Shown: positions 26,321 through 35,147, numbered from the stretch's first letter. The stretch: DNA of 64,000 bases from Asticcacaulis currens (GCF_028550395.1 NZ_JAQQKW010000004.1:310001-374000); one strand, 5' to 3'. Numbers and translations: made by a program. The notes: a model not told the origin generated them from the letters alone.

Positions 26321-26752
26321 TTACACTGAATGTCGCTTTGGCCGAATTCGCCCTAGGTGATCCAACTCCTTGACACGCTTTCCAGGGTTCCCGATGTATT
26401 CATCGATCGATTTACGGCCGGTTTGATCTTCAATTGAAACCACGAACCGCTGCCCATACGGATCGTGAACGTAACGCACTTCCAATAAGCGAAATGCATT
26501 CGACGGCACCCCATGCCGGTTACAAAGGTCACCCAACATTTGCGAGTAAAGTAGAACTGCCTTTGCAAGCGAGGGTGACACCTTGCCTCCGGAAGTTTCG
26601 CCTGTAATAAAATCAACGAGAATGTAGCCTTCCGGAGTTGCGGACGCCTCGCCGAAAATGTCAGTCGCATAGACACCAATCATAAATCCCATACCACTTG
26701 CGAGGGAATCGGCGATGTTGTGTCCAATTGATTTTAATGCTGCCAACCTCAT
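26321..26752 (-). CDS. Hypothetical protein
   Basis: 143 residues, soluble, with mixed helix and strand. Segments such as GYILVDFITGE, LAKAVLLYSQMLGDLCNRHG and RFVVSIEDQTGRK look like a real folded protein. I do not recognise the family. The ATG at 26752 has no strong ribosome site. Its neighbours are unrelated orphan genes, so context gives no clue. Confidence 0.5.
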   Translation of the reverse strand: MRLAALKSIGHNIADSLASGMGFMIGVYATDIFGEASATPEGYILVDFITGETSGGKVSPSLAKAVLLYSQMLGDLCNRHGVPSNAFRLLEVRYVHDPYGQRFVVSIEDQTGRKSIDEYIGNPGKRVKELDHLGRIRPKRHSV

Positions 26753-27014
26753 GAGATGCGCTTAGTGCTCCCCGCCAACGCTTGGAGGTTAGCATACACA
26801 CGCCAAAGAAACGACAACGAGCGTTCCGCTCGGCCTCGTCGCCCATCATGACCGTATGGCGTGACTGCGCCCACAGCGGTCATCGTTCGATTATCTAGGT
26901 CTTCCCCAAGCGGACGTAGCTTCTCAGAAGCCGCGGCCACTGGAAACTCGGGACGGTTCAGTGTCGGTGAGTTCCATAGTTGTCGCAACGATCACACTAC
27001 AGTATCGCTATAGT

Positions 27015-27515
27015 ATGACACGTACATACCCAAAGCTGCCAGAAGGCATAGCAGCCCAGCTTCTCAGCTTGGAACCAAGCGGCGGCACTTATGAGCCAGT
27101 CTATTTTCCATGCGCGGTCACGCTGAAGTCTGGCGATCAATTACCATGCGTCTATATTTGTGAGGCGACAAAATGGTTCCAGTATTGGGGCGTGTGGCCG
27201 GAGGACGACTCCGGCAAAAGAAGTCTAGATATCCTGCAAGTCGCGCGTGTGGCGCCAAGTCAATTTGCACTGCCCGCTCGCTTTGCAAATAAACTTTATG
27301 CAGAGGGTGAATCTGGAATGGGCTACACAATTTTCACTGTCGTGTTCAAGGACGGATCAACAGTGCCCTATGGGACCGGAAATGCCATTGATTTCGTGAC
27401 GTATCCGGAGGGTAAAGGCGCTTCCGACGTAGCCGACGTGTTGCCGCATGCAGGAAGGGAACGAAACGACTTTATGATTTGCCCGAAATACAGTTGGTGT
27501 CTGTATTCTGTTTAA
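27015..27515 (+). CDS. Hypothetical protein
   Basis: 166 residues from ATG 27015 (MTRTYPKLPEGIAAQLLS). The pattern is beta-rich: FPCAVTLKSGDQLPCVYICE, then a WFQYWGVWPEDDSG stretch and VVFKDGSTVPY. It ends with an aromatic CPKYSWCLYSV tail. No transmembrane or signal segment. This layout resembles small orphan immunity-like proteins, but no family is recognised. An upstream in-frame start at 26961 is possible but less protein-like. Confidence 0.5.
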   Translation: MTRTYPKLPEGIAAQLLSLEPSGGTYEPVYFPCAVTLKSGDQLPCVYICEATKWFQYWGVWPEDDSGKRSLDILQVARVAPSQFALPARFANKLYAEGESGMGYTIFTVVFKDGSTVPYGTGNAIDFVTYPEGKGASDVADVLPHAGRERNDFMICPKYSWCLYSV

Positions 27516-27578
27516 TGCTCCAGAAACAACGATTTTTCGACTATATCGGCCGGGACTAGCCTTCGCCTCAGCGCCCTG

Positions 27579-27618
27579 ACCGGACATCGCGACGTCGAAC
27601 TTCCAGTCCGCCTGTTAG
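27579..27618. repeat. Intergenic repeat C, copy 2
   Basis: Matches 23231-23270 in length and in the blocks ACCGGACATCGC, GTCG and AGTCCGCCTGTTAG. A looser third match starts at 35046 (ACCGGACGTCG, ending CCGCCCGTTAA). Confidence 0.55.
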
Positions 27619-27681
27619 CCGACATTGCGACGCTCACGGAGCCTAGTCACGAATTAAACGCTCCGGTTAATCCGGCGCGTT

Positions 27682-28179
27682 TCATGCGCCGCTATTTGGA
27701 AGGTATAGAGGTGGCTGCGCCTTTCGAACTATCTCCGAACAGCCTTTGTCCCAGGGAAACAAGCGCGTCTCGACGCCCGGCCAAACGAGCTGAAAAGCCG
27801 GCAATGGGCCCCGCTCGTTCGGGTCGCCCCAGAACCACATGGCTGAATTGAGATAATCGCGAATGATGTTTGTGGGATGAACCGTCCGACTCACGCACTC
27901 GTAGCCGGTCAACACATTGCTCCACTTTTCATTGTCCGCCGGCATTTTACCGCCGCGAATTTGACGAAACACCTCCCACAACATCGAATGCATCAGCCCG
28001 GAGTTCAGACCAAAAATGATGAACTCAGGACATCCCAATGTTTCTGTGAACCCTACGCTATACGAAAAAGTTGCGCTTTCATCTTCGGGGTCGAACACGC
28101 TGACGCAAAACCAACCATGTTCATTAACGTTCCGAAGTATTTTGCGCTCGTAATCCGTAACGCGTTCGGTGTCGGCCAC
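27682..28179 (-). CDS. DUF4262 family protein
   Basis: 165 residues. The N-terminal pattern (NVNEHGWFCVSVFDPED), followed by FSYSVGFTETLGCPEFIIFGL, is the signature of DUF4262. The C-terminal part (PAFQLVWPGVETRLFPW) is also typical. The biochemical role of DUF4262 is not established. It occurs as an orphan gene in many genomes, often near toxin loci. ATG start at 28179. Neighbours are unrelated. Confidence 0.75.
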   Translation of the reverse strand: MADTERVTDYERKILRNVNEHGWFCVSVFDPEDESATFSYSVGFTETLGCPEFIIFGLNSGLMHSMLWEVFRQIRGGKMPADNEKWSNVLTGYECVSRTVHPTNIIRDYLNSAMWFWGDPNERGPLPAFQLVWPGVETRLFPWDKGCSEIVRKAQPPLYLPNSGA

Positions 28180-28395
28180 ACTTTCCCCCCAAAGTCTTTC
28201 ACAGGTCCCTAATTCGTCATATCAAACAACGCCATGAAGGTCGATTGGTTATGAATTTCGACTTCAAGCGTTACCCGAAACGGCTCGATTATCACGCGAT
28301 ATAAGCGGTTATGCGCCCATACCGGTCAGCCATCCATGCCAACACCGCTACATACTCCCGATAGCGGAAGAAAAGAGATAGTCGGTTAGTTTCGA

Positions 28396-28923
28396 TTAGG
28401 AAACCGTAAGCGGCGTACTGATCTTCCTAACCCTAGCCGCATCCCTGTCGGGCCTACGCACGAGCCATGCGATTGAGCCAAAATAAAAACCAAGCACGGC
28501 ACCGATACCCAATTCGTTCCACCTCACCTCGAGCGGCCTATTCCAAGCGCCGTTGTAGCCTTCGAACGGTCTTAAAGTTTCGCTGGCTAGCAAAAACAGA
28601 GCAGAGCCCATCAAAGCCGCCAGGACTGCATTTGGTAGAAAGCTTGTCTGCCGTAAAGCTTGAAGTGCCGCCTGGAGCGGCATTCCTAGAAATACCATGA
28701 TTAAAAATACAACACCGCCCCCCATCAACATCATCGGCGCGCCGCTTATCACTCCCTCCACGGCTAACGCCATGCCGTGCTGGAGGCTCATACTCTGCGA
28801 GAGTTGGAGAACGACAGATGCCGAAAAAAAGACGAGCCAAAGTGCGGCACCGGACAACGCGCTTATCAGGCAGGCGTACGTTGAGCGTAAGGCCAGAACA
28901 AACATATCTTCAAAATTGATCAT
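28396..28923 (-). CDS. Hypothetical multi-pass membrane protein
   Basis: 175 residues from ATG 28923 (MINFEDMFVLALRS); a longer version from 28992 adds 23 residues that look non-native. Four hydrophobic segments: about 12-38, 56-80, 95-112 and 135-152, then a basic cytoplasmic tail (RRPDRDAARVRK). Family unknown. No partner gene. The 216-bp gap before it (28180-28395) shows nothing. Confidence 0.5.
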   Translation of the reverse strand: MINFEDMFVLALRSTYACLISALSGAALWLVFFSASVVLQLSQSMSLQHGMALAVEGVISGAPMMLMGGGVVFLIMVFLGMPLQAALQALRQTSFLPNAVLAALMGSALFLLASETLRPFEGYNGAWNRPLEVRWNELGIGAVLGFYFGSIAWLVRRPDRDAARVRKISTPLTVS

Positions 28924-29365
28924 GTAGCCACCCATGGATGCAACGTTGTAACGCGTACGAGGGCTTGCGTCACCTATCGACATCAGGGGCATAAACTTGC
29001 CATGTAGGCGTGCGGGAATGTGCTCGCCTCCGGCTGCCTGTACGTGGGCAATACCTGCGGCTATGAGCGATGGAACCGCTTCGGCCTAGGAACTCCGATA
29101 GGTCTGCAAGGAGTTTAGAGATAGGTGGACCGGATGCTGCACCGGGATGCACAAGTCGCGCTTGCGCCCAGTCCGGACATTCGGGTTGTGACAGAAGATC
29201 CCGTTACCGGACATACGGCGGATAACGGGAGCCCGCGTTTCCAACCTTTCACTTAAGCTTCTCTCAGTGATGCGCTCGCGCCCATCGGCCCGCACGGATT
29301 CCGGTAGCACGTGAAAGACGCAGGGGCATCGTTTGGAGGCGCGCTGGAGTGTGTTATGGGAAGTT
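28924..29365. other. 442-bp gap upstream of the lgt-like operon
   Basis: No gene is supported. A 40-codon plus frame starts at 29134 behind an AAGGAG site but is too short and unlike any family that I know. The stretch should contain the promoter of the lgt-like/radical-SAM operon. Confidence 0.4.
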
Positions 29366-30208
29366 ATGGATTTCCCCGTTGTTTTCGATGCGTTTGGTGT
29401 AGGGATACCGGCACACCTGGTGTTCGAAAGCCTGGCTTATGCTATTGGCTTCAGACTCTATCTATGGCTCAGACAAAAAACGAAAGATCCGGTAGATAAC
29501 AAATCGCGCCTGACCGTTCTCATTGGTGCGATAGTTGGTGCCGCGGTCGGGTCGAAGGTTCTTGCCTTTGCTGAGCACCCAGAACTATGGCCACTGGCAC
29601 ACGCTGACCCTGTCTACTTCATTGCATCCAAATCAATCCTCGGCGGCTTGTTGGGTGGTATCATCGGCGTTGAGATCACGAAGGCCTTTGCGGGAATTAC
29701 GCGATCGACAGGCGACATCTATGTATTTCCACTCCTAACAGCCATTGCTATTGGTCGGATGGGGTGTCTGCTAACAGGGGTAAGTGATGGCACGTGGGGG
29801 AATGCCACGCATTTCATCCTCGGGTTTAATGCGGGTGATGGCGTTATTCGTCACCCGACACCACTCTACGAGATCGCCTTCCTGACAAGCTTTGGTTTGG
29901 GTTTGTGGCACACGCAGCGACATTTGCGGTTGGAGGAAGGTGATTTTTTTAAAATCTTCATCATGGGATATTGTCTCTGGCGCTTTGGCATCGAGTTTCT
30001 TAAACCCGTCACAACCTACAATGTCGCAAGCAACTTGAACATAGTTCAAAATGTTGCTACAACGGGTGCACTTTCGGCTTTTCCTGGTGTTTCGCTTCTC
30101 CAATTGACCGCCTTAGCCGGCGTCACCTTCTATGCCGCCTTCTTTCTGCAGCGCCGTTTACAAAAGGGGGGAAAATGGCCGCGCGTGACTATGTTTTCTT
30201 TGAACTGA
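29366..30208 (+). CDS. Lgt-family (prolipoprotein diacylglyceryl transferase-like) membrane protein
   Basis: 280 residues with about seven hydrophobic segments. The Lgt signature region is recognisable: AIAIGRMGCLLTGVSDGTWG and RHPTPLYEI near residues 130-180, with the conserved Arg of GRxG present. The His-containing HGG motif of true Lgt appears replaced by SILGGLLGGIIG. Canonical Lgt moves diacylglycerol from phosphatidylglycerol to prolipoprotein cysteine. This variant may act on another acceptor or lipid. It overlaps the radical-SAM gene by 34 bp, so the products almost certainly act together. ATG 29366 is chosen as the first start with a family-like N terminus. Confidence 0.8.
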   Translation: MDFPVVFDAFGVGIPAHLVFESLAYAIGFRLYLWLRQKTKDPVDNKSRLTVLIGAIVGAAVGSKVLAFAEHPELWPLAHADPVYFIASKSILGGLLGGIIGVEITKAFAGITRSTGDIYVFPLLTAIAIGRMGCLLTGVSDGTWGNATHFILGFNAGDGVIRHPTPLYEIAFLTSFGLGLWHTQRHLRLEEGDFFKIFIMGYCLWRFGIEFLKPVTTYNVASNLNIVQNVATTGALSAFPGVSLLQLTALAGVTFYAAFFLQRRLQKGGKWPRVTMFSLN

Positions 30209-31575
30209 CCAACTCTATCTGCTCGAAGTGTTTCCGCAAACTGGAAGCTAAGATCATCTTCCAGAATGATCGGGTCTATATGCTTAAAACCTGCCCTGAC
30301 CATGGGAAGGAAAAGGTTCTGATATCGACCGACATTCCCTATTACAAAAAGACGCGAGATTTTAACAAACCGGGGGACATGCCTCGGAAATTTGGAATGA
30401 AGGTTGAACGGGGTTGCCCCTATGACTGTGGGCTTTGTAGCGATCACGAGCAGCATAGCTGTGTCTCGATAGTAGAGCTGACAGATCGCTGCAATTTGAC
30501 GTGTCCGACCTGTTACGCGTCTTCAAGCCCAAGCCATGGGCGACATCGCAGCCTTGAAGAAATAGAAACTATGCTCGACATCGTCGTGGCGAGCGAAGGT
30601 GAGCCTGACGTGGTTCAGCTTTCGGGGGGCGAACCAACGCTTCATCCAGATTTCTTTGCTGTTATGGATATGGCCAAGGCTCGTCCAATCAAGCACCTGA
30701 TGATCAATACCAATGGCATTCGTATTGCCAAAGACCGCGCCTTTGTCGAGCGCCTCGCCACATATATGCCCGGCGTTGAACTCTACCTGCAATTTGACTC
30801 GCTTGAGGCCGAAGCCTTGATGTCGCTTCGGGGCGAGGATCTGCGGGCGACGCGTCAGCAGGCCATTGACCACCTCAATGCGTTTAACATCTCAACCACC
30901 CTCGTCGTCACCTTACAAAAGGGCCTGAACGATCATGAGGTTGGCGACATACTTGGCTATGCTCGGCAACAACCTTGCGTTCGAGGCGTAACTTTTCAGC
31001 CCACACAGGCAGCTGGCAGGACAGAGCATTTCAGGCCGGAGACAGACCGTATAACACTCTCAGAAGTTCGCCAGGCCATTCTTGACCAAAGCCACATCTT
31101 TACCTCCGACGATTTGGTACCAGTTCCCTGCCACCCAGATGCAATTATGATGGGGTATGCGTTGAAGCTAGGCGATGAGCTGGTACCACTGACCCGCCAT
31201 TTCAGTCCGGAAGAGCTTCTGTCGACCTCTCGAAACACAGTGAACTTTGAGACTATGCCCGAGGTTCACGCCAAGCTGATCAAGCTTTTTTCAACAGGCA
31301 ACTCCCCTTCAGACTGCGCAGACACGATCGCGGACATTCTTTGCTGTTTGCCGCAAATCAAGACGGAAACGGCTTACGGAGAACTTACCTACTCTAACCT
31401 GTTTCGTGTCATCGTAATGAAATTTTACGACGCCCACGATTTCGATGTCAGGGGGGTTAAAAAGTCCTGCGTTCACATCGTTCATAAAGACGGGCGAATC
31501 ATTCCGTTCGATACAATGAATCTATTTTACCGTGACGAGCAAACTGAGTCGAAATTGATGGCGGCGGCACGTTAG
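30175..31575 (+). CDS. Radical SAM protein of the COG1964 (MJ0619/Tes-like) type
   Basis: 466 residues. A Cys-rich N-terminal module (SICSKCFRKL, then KTCPDHGKE and GCPYDCGLCSDHEQHSC) comes before the radical-SAM cluster motif CNLTCPTCYA near residue 108 and the LSGGEPTLHPD segment. C-terminal cysteines (ADILCCL) are also present. This layout is that of COG1964, which includes archaeal tetraether-lipid synthase and related enzymes that couple or modify lipid or pterin carbons. The overlap with an Lgt-like membrane gene favours a lipid substrate; this is inference. A strong AAGGGGGG ribosome site precedes the ATG at 30175. Confidence 0.82.
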   Translation: MAARDYVFFELTNSICSKCFRKLEAKIIFQNDRVYMLKTCPDHGKEKVLISTDIPYYKKTRDFNKPGDMPRKFGMKVERGCPYDCGLCSDHEQHSCVSIVELTDRCNLTCPTCYASSSPSHGRHRSLEEIETMLDIVVASEGEPDVVQLSGGEPTLHPDFFAVMDMAKARPIKHLMINTNGIRIAKDRAFVERLATYMPGVELYLQFDSLEAEALMSLRGEDLRATRQQAIDHLNAFNISTTLVVTLQKGLNDHEVGDILGYARQQPCVRGVTFQPTQAAGRTEHFRPETDRITLSEVRQAILDQSHIFTSDDLVPVPCHPDAIMMGYALKLGDELVPLTRHFSPEELLSTSRNTVNFETMPEVHAKLIKLFSTGNSPSDCADTIADILCCLPQIKTETAYGELTYSNLFRVIVMKFYDAHDFDVRGVKKSCVHIVHKDGRIIPFDTMNLFYRDEQTESKLMAAAR

Positions 31576-31623
31576 ACGCAAAAGACTTAGTCTATGCAGT
31601 ATTGACATGGGAAAGGATTCGCA

Positions 31624-31914
31624 ATGAAGGCGAACACAGAGCTTTTATTGATATTAATTGGAAATGCGATTTTATTGGCATTCATATATTTGCCCTACGC
31701 GTTTAAGACCAATTTAGGAATAGAGATAATTGTCCCGGGGATTTACAATATAGGCCTCATCATCGTCGATTTCGGCCTGGCGCTCATTTTATCTCTTATA
31801 CCCTCAACGCGTGGTCATGCGAAGTGGTGGTGGTTAGCTTTCGGGATTGTGTTGTTGGCCTCGTTCCCTGTTTGCATGGCGACCGCAGCTTTAAGCGACG
31901 TCATTCAGTCTTAA
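31624..31914 (+). CDS. Small hypothetical membrane protein
   Basis: 96 residues with three hydrophobic segments (about 6-24, 34-58, 68-90). It follows the radical-SAM gene by 48 bp on the same strand with a GGAAAGGATT ribosome site, so it may be the third gene of that operon. Family unknown. Its AT-rich first third differs from the two genes upstream. Confidence 0.55.
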   Translation: MKANTELLLILIGNAILLAFIYLPYAFKTNLGIEIIVPGIYNIGLIIVDFGLALILSLIPSTRGHAKWWWLAFGIVLLASFPVCMATAALSDVIQS

Positions 31915-32040
31915 ACTACAAAAGCCCACCTCCTGAGCTCCAAAGAAACGAAGAAACTACCGCCAAGCGCCCAATGCAGACATTTGGGTGTCGGTGAAAA
32001 ACCTCGAAAGCGGACATGCTGGAAGAGGCGAAGCGGCGGC

Positions 32041-32265
32041 TTAAGGCGATGAATCCTGACCTCTGACGTGTAGACTTACGCGCTCCTTTTGGGGCATAAA
32101 ACAGGCCCGAAAAACGCTTAAAGACAGGTTCGGATCGCAGGCCCCCCACATAAAGACATCAAGGGCGATATAATCGAGTTCCGGCCATGTATGGATGCTG
32201 ATGTGCGATTCCGCGAGGATCGCCACGCCGGTAATTCCTGCACCTTCGCCGAAGCCGTGCAACAT
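32041..32265 (-). pseudogene. speD: S-adenosylmethionine decarboxylase fragment (SpeD/SpeH type)
   Basis: 74 residues contain [20 protein letters not shown] and [10 protein letters not shown], the conserved heart of bacterial AdoMet decarboxylase, with the Glu-Ser self-cleavage site in AESHIS. The N-terminal part is missing: the MITE-like repeat begins three bases upstream of the new ATG at 32265. Intact proenzymes are about 120 residues or more, and the beta subunit comes from the lost part. Self-processing and activity are therefore unlikely. Confidence 0.8.
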
Positions 32266-32267
32266 AA

Positions 32268-32414
32268 TGTAAATTCGCGCGTAATTCTGGACCTCTAGTG
32301 GTCGATCTTCGCGTCCAACTCGCCCCGTTAGGCTATGCAATCCCGTTGTAAAGTCTGCGCCTTAGAAGACTATGTTGGACGCGAAAAGGGGTGTGTTTTG
32401 ACTGCGATTTGACA
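32268..32414. repeat. MITE-like repeat, copy 4 (full length)
   Basis: 147 bp, left end TGTAAATTCGCGCG, right end GCGATTTGACA, inner arms GCGTCCAACTCGCCCC and GTTGGACGCGAAAAGGGG. It lies against the truncated AdoMet decarboxylase gene. Confidence 0.8.
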
Positions 32415-32434
32415 GCCTGGGCACCCGGTGGCCG

Positions 32435-32782
32435 TTAGCCACGCCCCAATACACCCAACAGCTTCAAGTACGATAACATCCTATCCAAACTAAAGCCAAA
32501 ATTCGCAAAACAAAGAATAACAAAGATGGCGAGACTTAGTAATGTTGTCGCTAATTTTAATTTCCCGACCTCATATTTTGAGCGAAATCTGTAGGAATAA
32601 TACAATGCAATTGGACTAAAGATATATAAAACAAGCGTCACCCATATATATCCGAAGTTATACAGCACAGCAGGCAATGTGAACAACGCTATCGCCGCCG
32701 CACCAAGGCACTCCATGAGCGTCGCCATTGCGAAAAAGAAAAATAATACATTCGAGGTTATCTCTAATATTGAGCGCTTCAC
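32435..32782 (-). CDS. Hypothetical membrane protein
   Basis: 115 residues with three hydrophobic segments (about 9-40, 45-62, 78-96) and a basic loop (YRFRSKYEVGKLK). AT-rich. ATG 32782 follows a short AAAGTG spacer without a clear ribosome site. Family unknown. Lies between MITE copy 4 and the IS1380 remnant. Confidence 0.5.
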   Translation of the reverse strand: MKRSILEITSNVLFFFFAMATLMECLGAAAIALFTLPAVLYNFGYIWVTLVLYIFSPIALYYSYRFRSKYEVGKLKLATTLLSLAIFVILCFANFGFSLDRMLSYLKLLGVLGRG

Positions 32783-33125
32783 ACTTTATATCCGCTCACT
32801 AACAAAATAATTATTCGAACCGCGGAAGTCGGATTAGTCAAATCCCCATATTTAATACACAAATTGATGTTTTATGTTATCCCTGTCGCGAAGTCCGCGC
32901 TTCAACCGACATGCCCCATTTGAAGCCCCAATGGCAGTCAATTGGTACGACGATAGTCGTTAACCGTGCCGGTGTGAAGCTGGTATGTTTGTGCGATGCC
33001 TCCGCCACCCTTTTTCAGGGCCTCGAATGTGCGTTTCGCCTCAGACGTAGCCATTCAATGCGGTTTGGGGCAGTCTGGGACGCACCTATCCTGTCCATTG
33101 GGCGAGGAAGTGCGGGCTGACTTGG
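32783..33125. other. 343-bp gap with no supported gene
   Basis: The AT-rich first ~110 bases are followed by GC-rich sequence leading to the end of the IS1380 transposase fragment. Part of it may be the terminal region of that insertion sequence. No gene or clear repeat seen. Confidence 0.4.
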
Positions 33126-33526
33126 TCATTGACATGTGGCTGGCTCCCGCTTTCGCAGTTCGTCGATCAGGCTGAGGATCTGGCTGAACAGTCGACGCGG
33201 CACCCCTACCTCGGCCATTTGGAACACTGGGTAACGGGCGTGGGTAATGACCTTGGCGCCGATCTGGAGGACCTTTTCGCGGACGCTGGTCAGAGACTAG
33301 AACCGCATCTCGTCGGGCCAGGCGATTGTACGTAAGAAGTTCGACAGATTGTACGCTAGGGCATGGTGCTGAAGCCGGACCGCCTTGGCCGTAATCATCC
33401 AGCGGGAAAGACGGGGCCATTTCAGCGCGTTCTTTCCCTCCTTGATGTACTGCTCTGCGCCCAAAGCCGACATTGGCGCAGATTGCGCCCAACACCCGAA
33501 AGCGGACCTCGGGCAATGCTCGTCAT
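33126..33526 (-). pseudogene. IS1380-family transposase remnant (C-terminal part)
   Basis: One minus frame encodes EGKNALKWPRLSRWMITAKA, then LAYNLSNFLRT, PDEMRF, a stop, SLTSVREKVLQIGAKVITHA and FSQILSLIDELRKREPATCQ. This is the C terminus of IS1380-type DDE transposases, where the YNLANFLRTL and LREKLVKIGAKVV motifs are conserved. An internal TAG and the missing N-terminal two thirds make it inactive. Other frames here are shadows. Confidence 0.8.
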
Positions 33527-34086
33527 CGTAAGTGCACCGTCCTCATAAAGCTCTTGGCAATCTCCACCGCTCGATCACGCGTTATCCCGTCACGTTGATC
33601 AACAAACAATGGATGATCTACTTCTTGGACGAAAATTTTAGGCCGTTGTCCTTCACCCGCCCAGCTTACATCGCAACCCAGGTGCTCATGTGGCTGATCC
33701 GGGGGACATTTATTATAAATCGGCATTGTCACAGCCAGCCAACCAAAAGTTACGACGTCGGACTGATCTTCAGCGAACGTTTCAACATAACGGTAAAAAT
33801 TTTCACGCGATTGCGTAACCCACACACCCCAACAAAATGGGTCTTTCATTCCAAGAATTGGGATATCCAACGTAGCGCGAATAGCAAAAATATCGTCCGA
33901 AGAATCTTCAGCTTGGCCTTTAATATGGCAAAGATCGGTATCGATCGTAATTCTTTCGTCCCGATCATTTTCGGGAACGTCAAAATAATAGCTCGGCTTC
34001 AAATAGGCAAATGAAGGTGAGCCACTGTAAGTTTTGCCACAGCACGCGCACTGGTAACGTAATTTCTTTTTAAAAAAGCCGAACAC
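33523..34086 (-). CDS. DUF2199 family protein
   Basis: 187 residues. The N-terminal zinc-knuckle-like YQCACCGKTY and the following PSYYFDVPENDRDERITIDTDLC are typical of DUF2199, as are FCWGVWVTQSRENFYRY and the C-terminal HPLFVDQRDGITRDRA. The function of the family is not known; members occur as orphan genes and have been suspected to be immunity-like. ATG 34086 follows a GGGGGAG site. Its 3' end abuts the IS1380 remnant. Confidence 0.78.
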   Translation of the reverse strand: MFGFFKKKLRYQCACCGKTYSGSPSFAYLKPSYYFDVPENDRDERITIDTDLCHIKGQAEDSSDDIFAIRATLDIPILGMKDPFCWGVWVTQSRENFYRYVETFAEDQSDVVTFGWLAVTMPIYNKCPPDQPHEHLGCDVSWAGEGQRPKIFVQEVDHPLFVDQRDGITRDRAVEIAKSFMRTVHLR

Positions 34087-34267
34087 TTCTCCCCCTCAAT
34101 CTAATCTGTTTCTTTTTTTGCCGCCACTCAAGGCCATGCAAATACGGTAAGTTTAGGCCGCGTTGCACCCCATACCGGAACTAAAAGAGTTGTGGTTAGG
34201 ATAGTGGCCCTGCGGCGGGTCGACGATGTGCCGCCCCTCGGCTAATCGAGGACCATGGATGGGTTAT

Positions 34268-34507
34268 TCATCGGCGCTCTGTTTTCGACGAGATGAATAT
34301 TATCAGCCACAAAACCCAAACGGCAAAAACTCCGAACAATGGCTTTCCAAAACTACCGTAGCCGTTGTTCAGCAACCAAACACCGGAATAAAAAATAGCA
34401 AACGCAACCGCTATGCCGCCAAACAATGTCAACACACCCATTAGGTGTATCGGTGTAGCGCTGCCAAACCAAGTCCACCTAAACCAATACTCTTTATGCT
34501 TTTCCAA
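34268..34507 (-). CDS. Small hypothetical membrane protein
   Basis: 79 residues with two hydrophobic helices (about 21-45 and 53-72), flanked by a basic N terminus and a SKTERR tail. ATG 34507 follows a GGGGATCTTGGAAA stretch with a plausible ribosome site. No family recognised. Confidence 0.5.
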   Translation of the reverse strand: MEKHKEYWFRWTWFGSATPIHLMGVLTLFGGIAVAFAIFYSGVWLLNNGYGSFGKPLFGVFAVWVLWLIIFISSKTERR

Positions 34508-34713
34508 GATCCCCTCGTTCTCAGATCTCGCCCCAGCAAGACTTGGCGCCTGTCTTACGGAAACCTATGACTTTCAAACCGTCAAAACTGAACCGCCTGC
34601 TCCCAGGCAGGTAAGCGCCCATAGCGGCCCCCGGCGCGCTGCGACGGTAAAGCTTCTTACTGAATCCCGATAACAGCGGCTGGCGCAGCCTGCGCTAGGG
34701 CGAACTAGGCCTA

Positions 34714-34923
34714 CTACTCGCCGTTCATTGCCAACGTATGCGCGACGATGGCGTTGGCGTGACCATGCCCTATTCCATGCTCGTTCTTCAGCATCAACAC
34801 CAATTCCATATGTTTGGCGGGAAGTTTCTGACGAACCAAAGACTGCCATTCAGAAACTGGGCGGCCATATTTCTTTTCAATCGACGGAAAATAAGATGCA
34901 GGCCCCTTCACCACATCAGTCAT
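34714..34923 (-). CDS. DUF4287 family protein
   Basis: 69 residues covering the whole domain: GPASYFPSIEKKYGRPVSEW, then KHMELVLMLKNEHGIGHGHA and NAIVAHTL. These are the near-invariant segments of DUF4287. The role is unknown; the fold is helical and the domain occurs alone or fused to DUF5655. The start ATG at 34923 is followed directly by TDVVKGPASYF as in homologs. Confidence 0.85.
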   Translation of the reverse strand: MTDVVKGPASYFPSIEKKYGRPVSEWQSLVRQKLPAKHMELVLMLKNEHGIGHGHANAIVAHTLAMNGE

Positions 34924-35147
34924 GTTTTAACCCCTCAACCTGCCGACACCTCAGATAGTAACCGAAACCTGTCCCTGAATAAAGCGCTGCCATTTTTCTG
35001 CCTCGCGCCCAGAGCGGTCATTTGCAGAGGCCGAACGATTTCATTACCGGACGTCGTGAGGTCTGGTCGTGCGGCCGCCCGTTAACGCATTGGAGCGGTC
35101 ACCTGCCATATCGTTTCGAGTACGGGCGTCCGCCAGATTTAGGCGGT

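Noticed and set aside
33055-33516. 153-codon minus-strand protein with Arg/Pro-rich sequence
   Set aside because: It is a shadow of the IS1380 transposase fragment, which reads correctly in another minus frame.
23231-35086. Integron cassette array with attC sites
   Set aside because: No integrase of the IntI type, genes in both orientations, and the recurring motif lacks a proper RYYYAAC/GTTRRRY pair.
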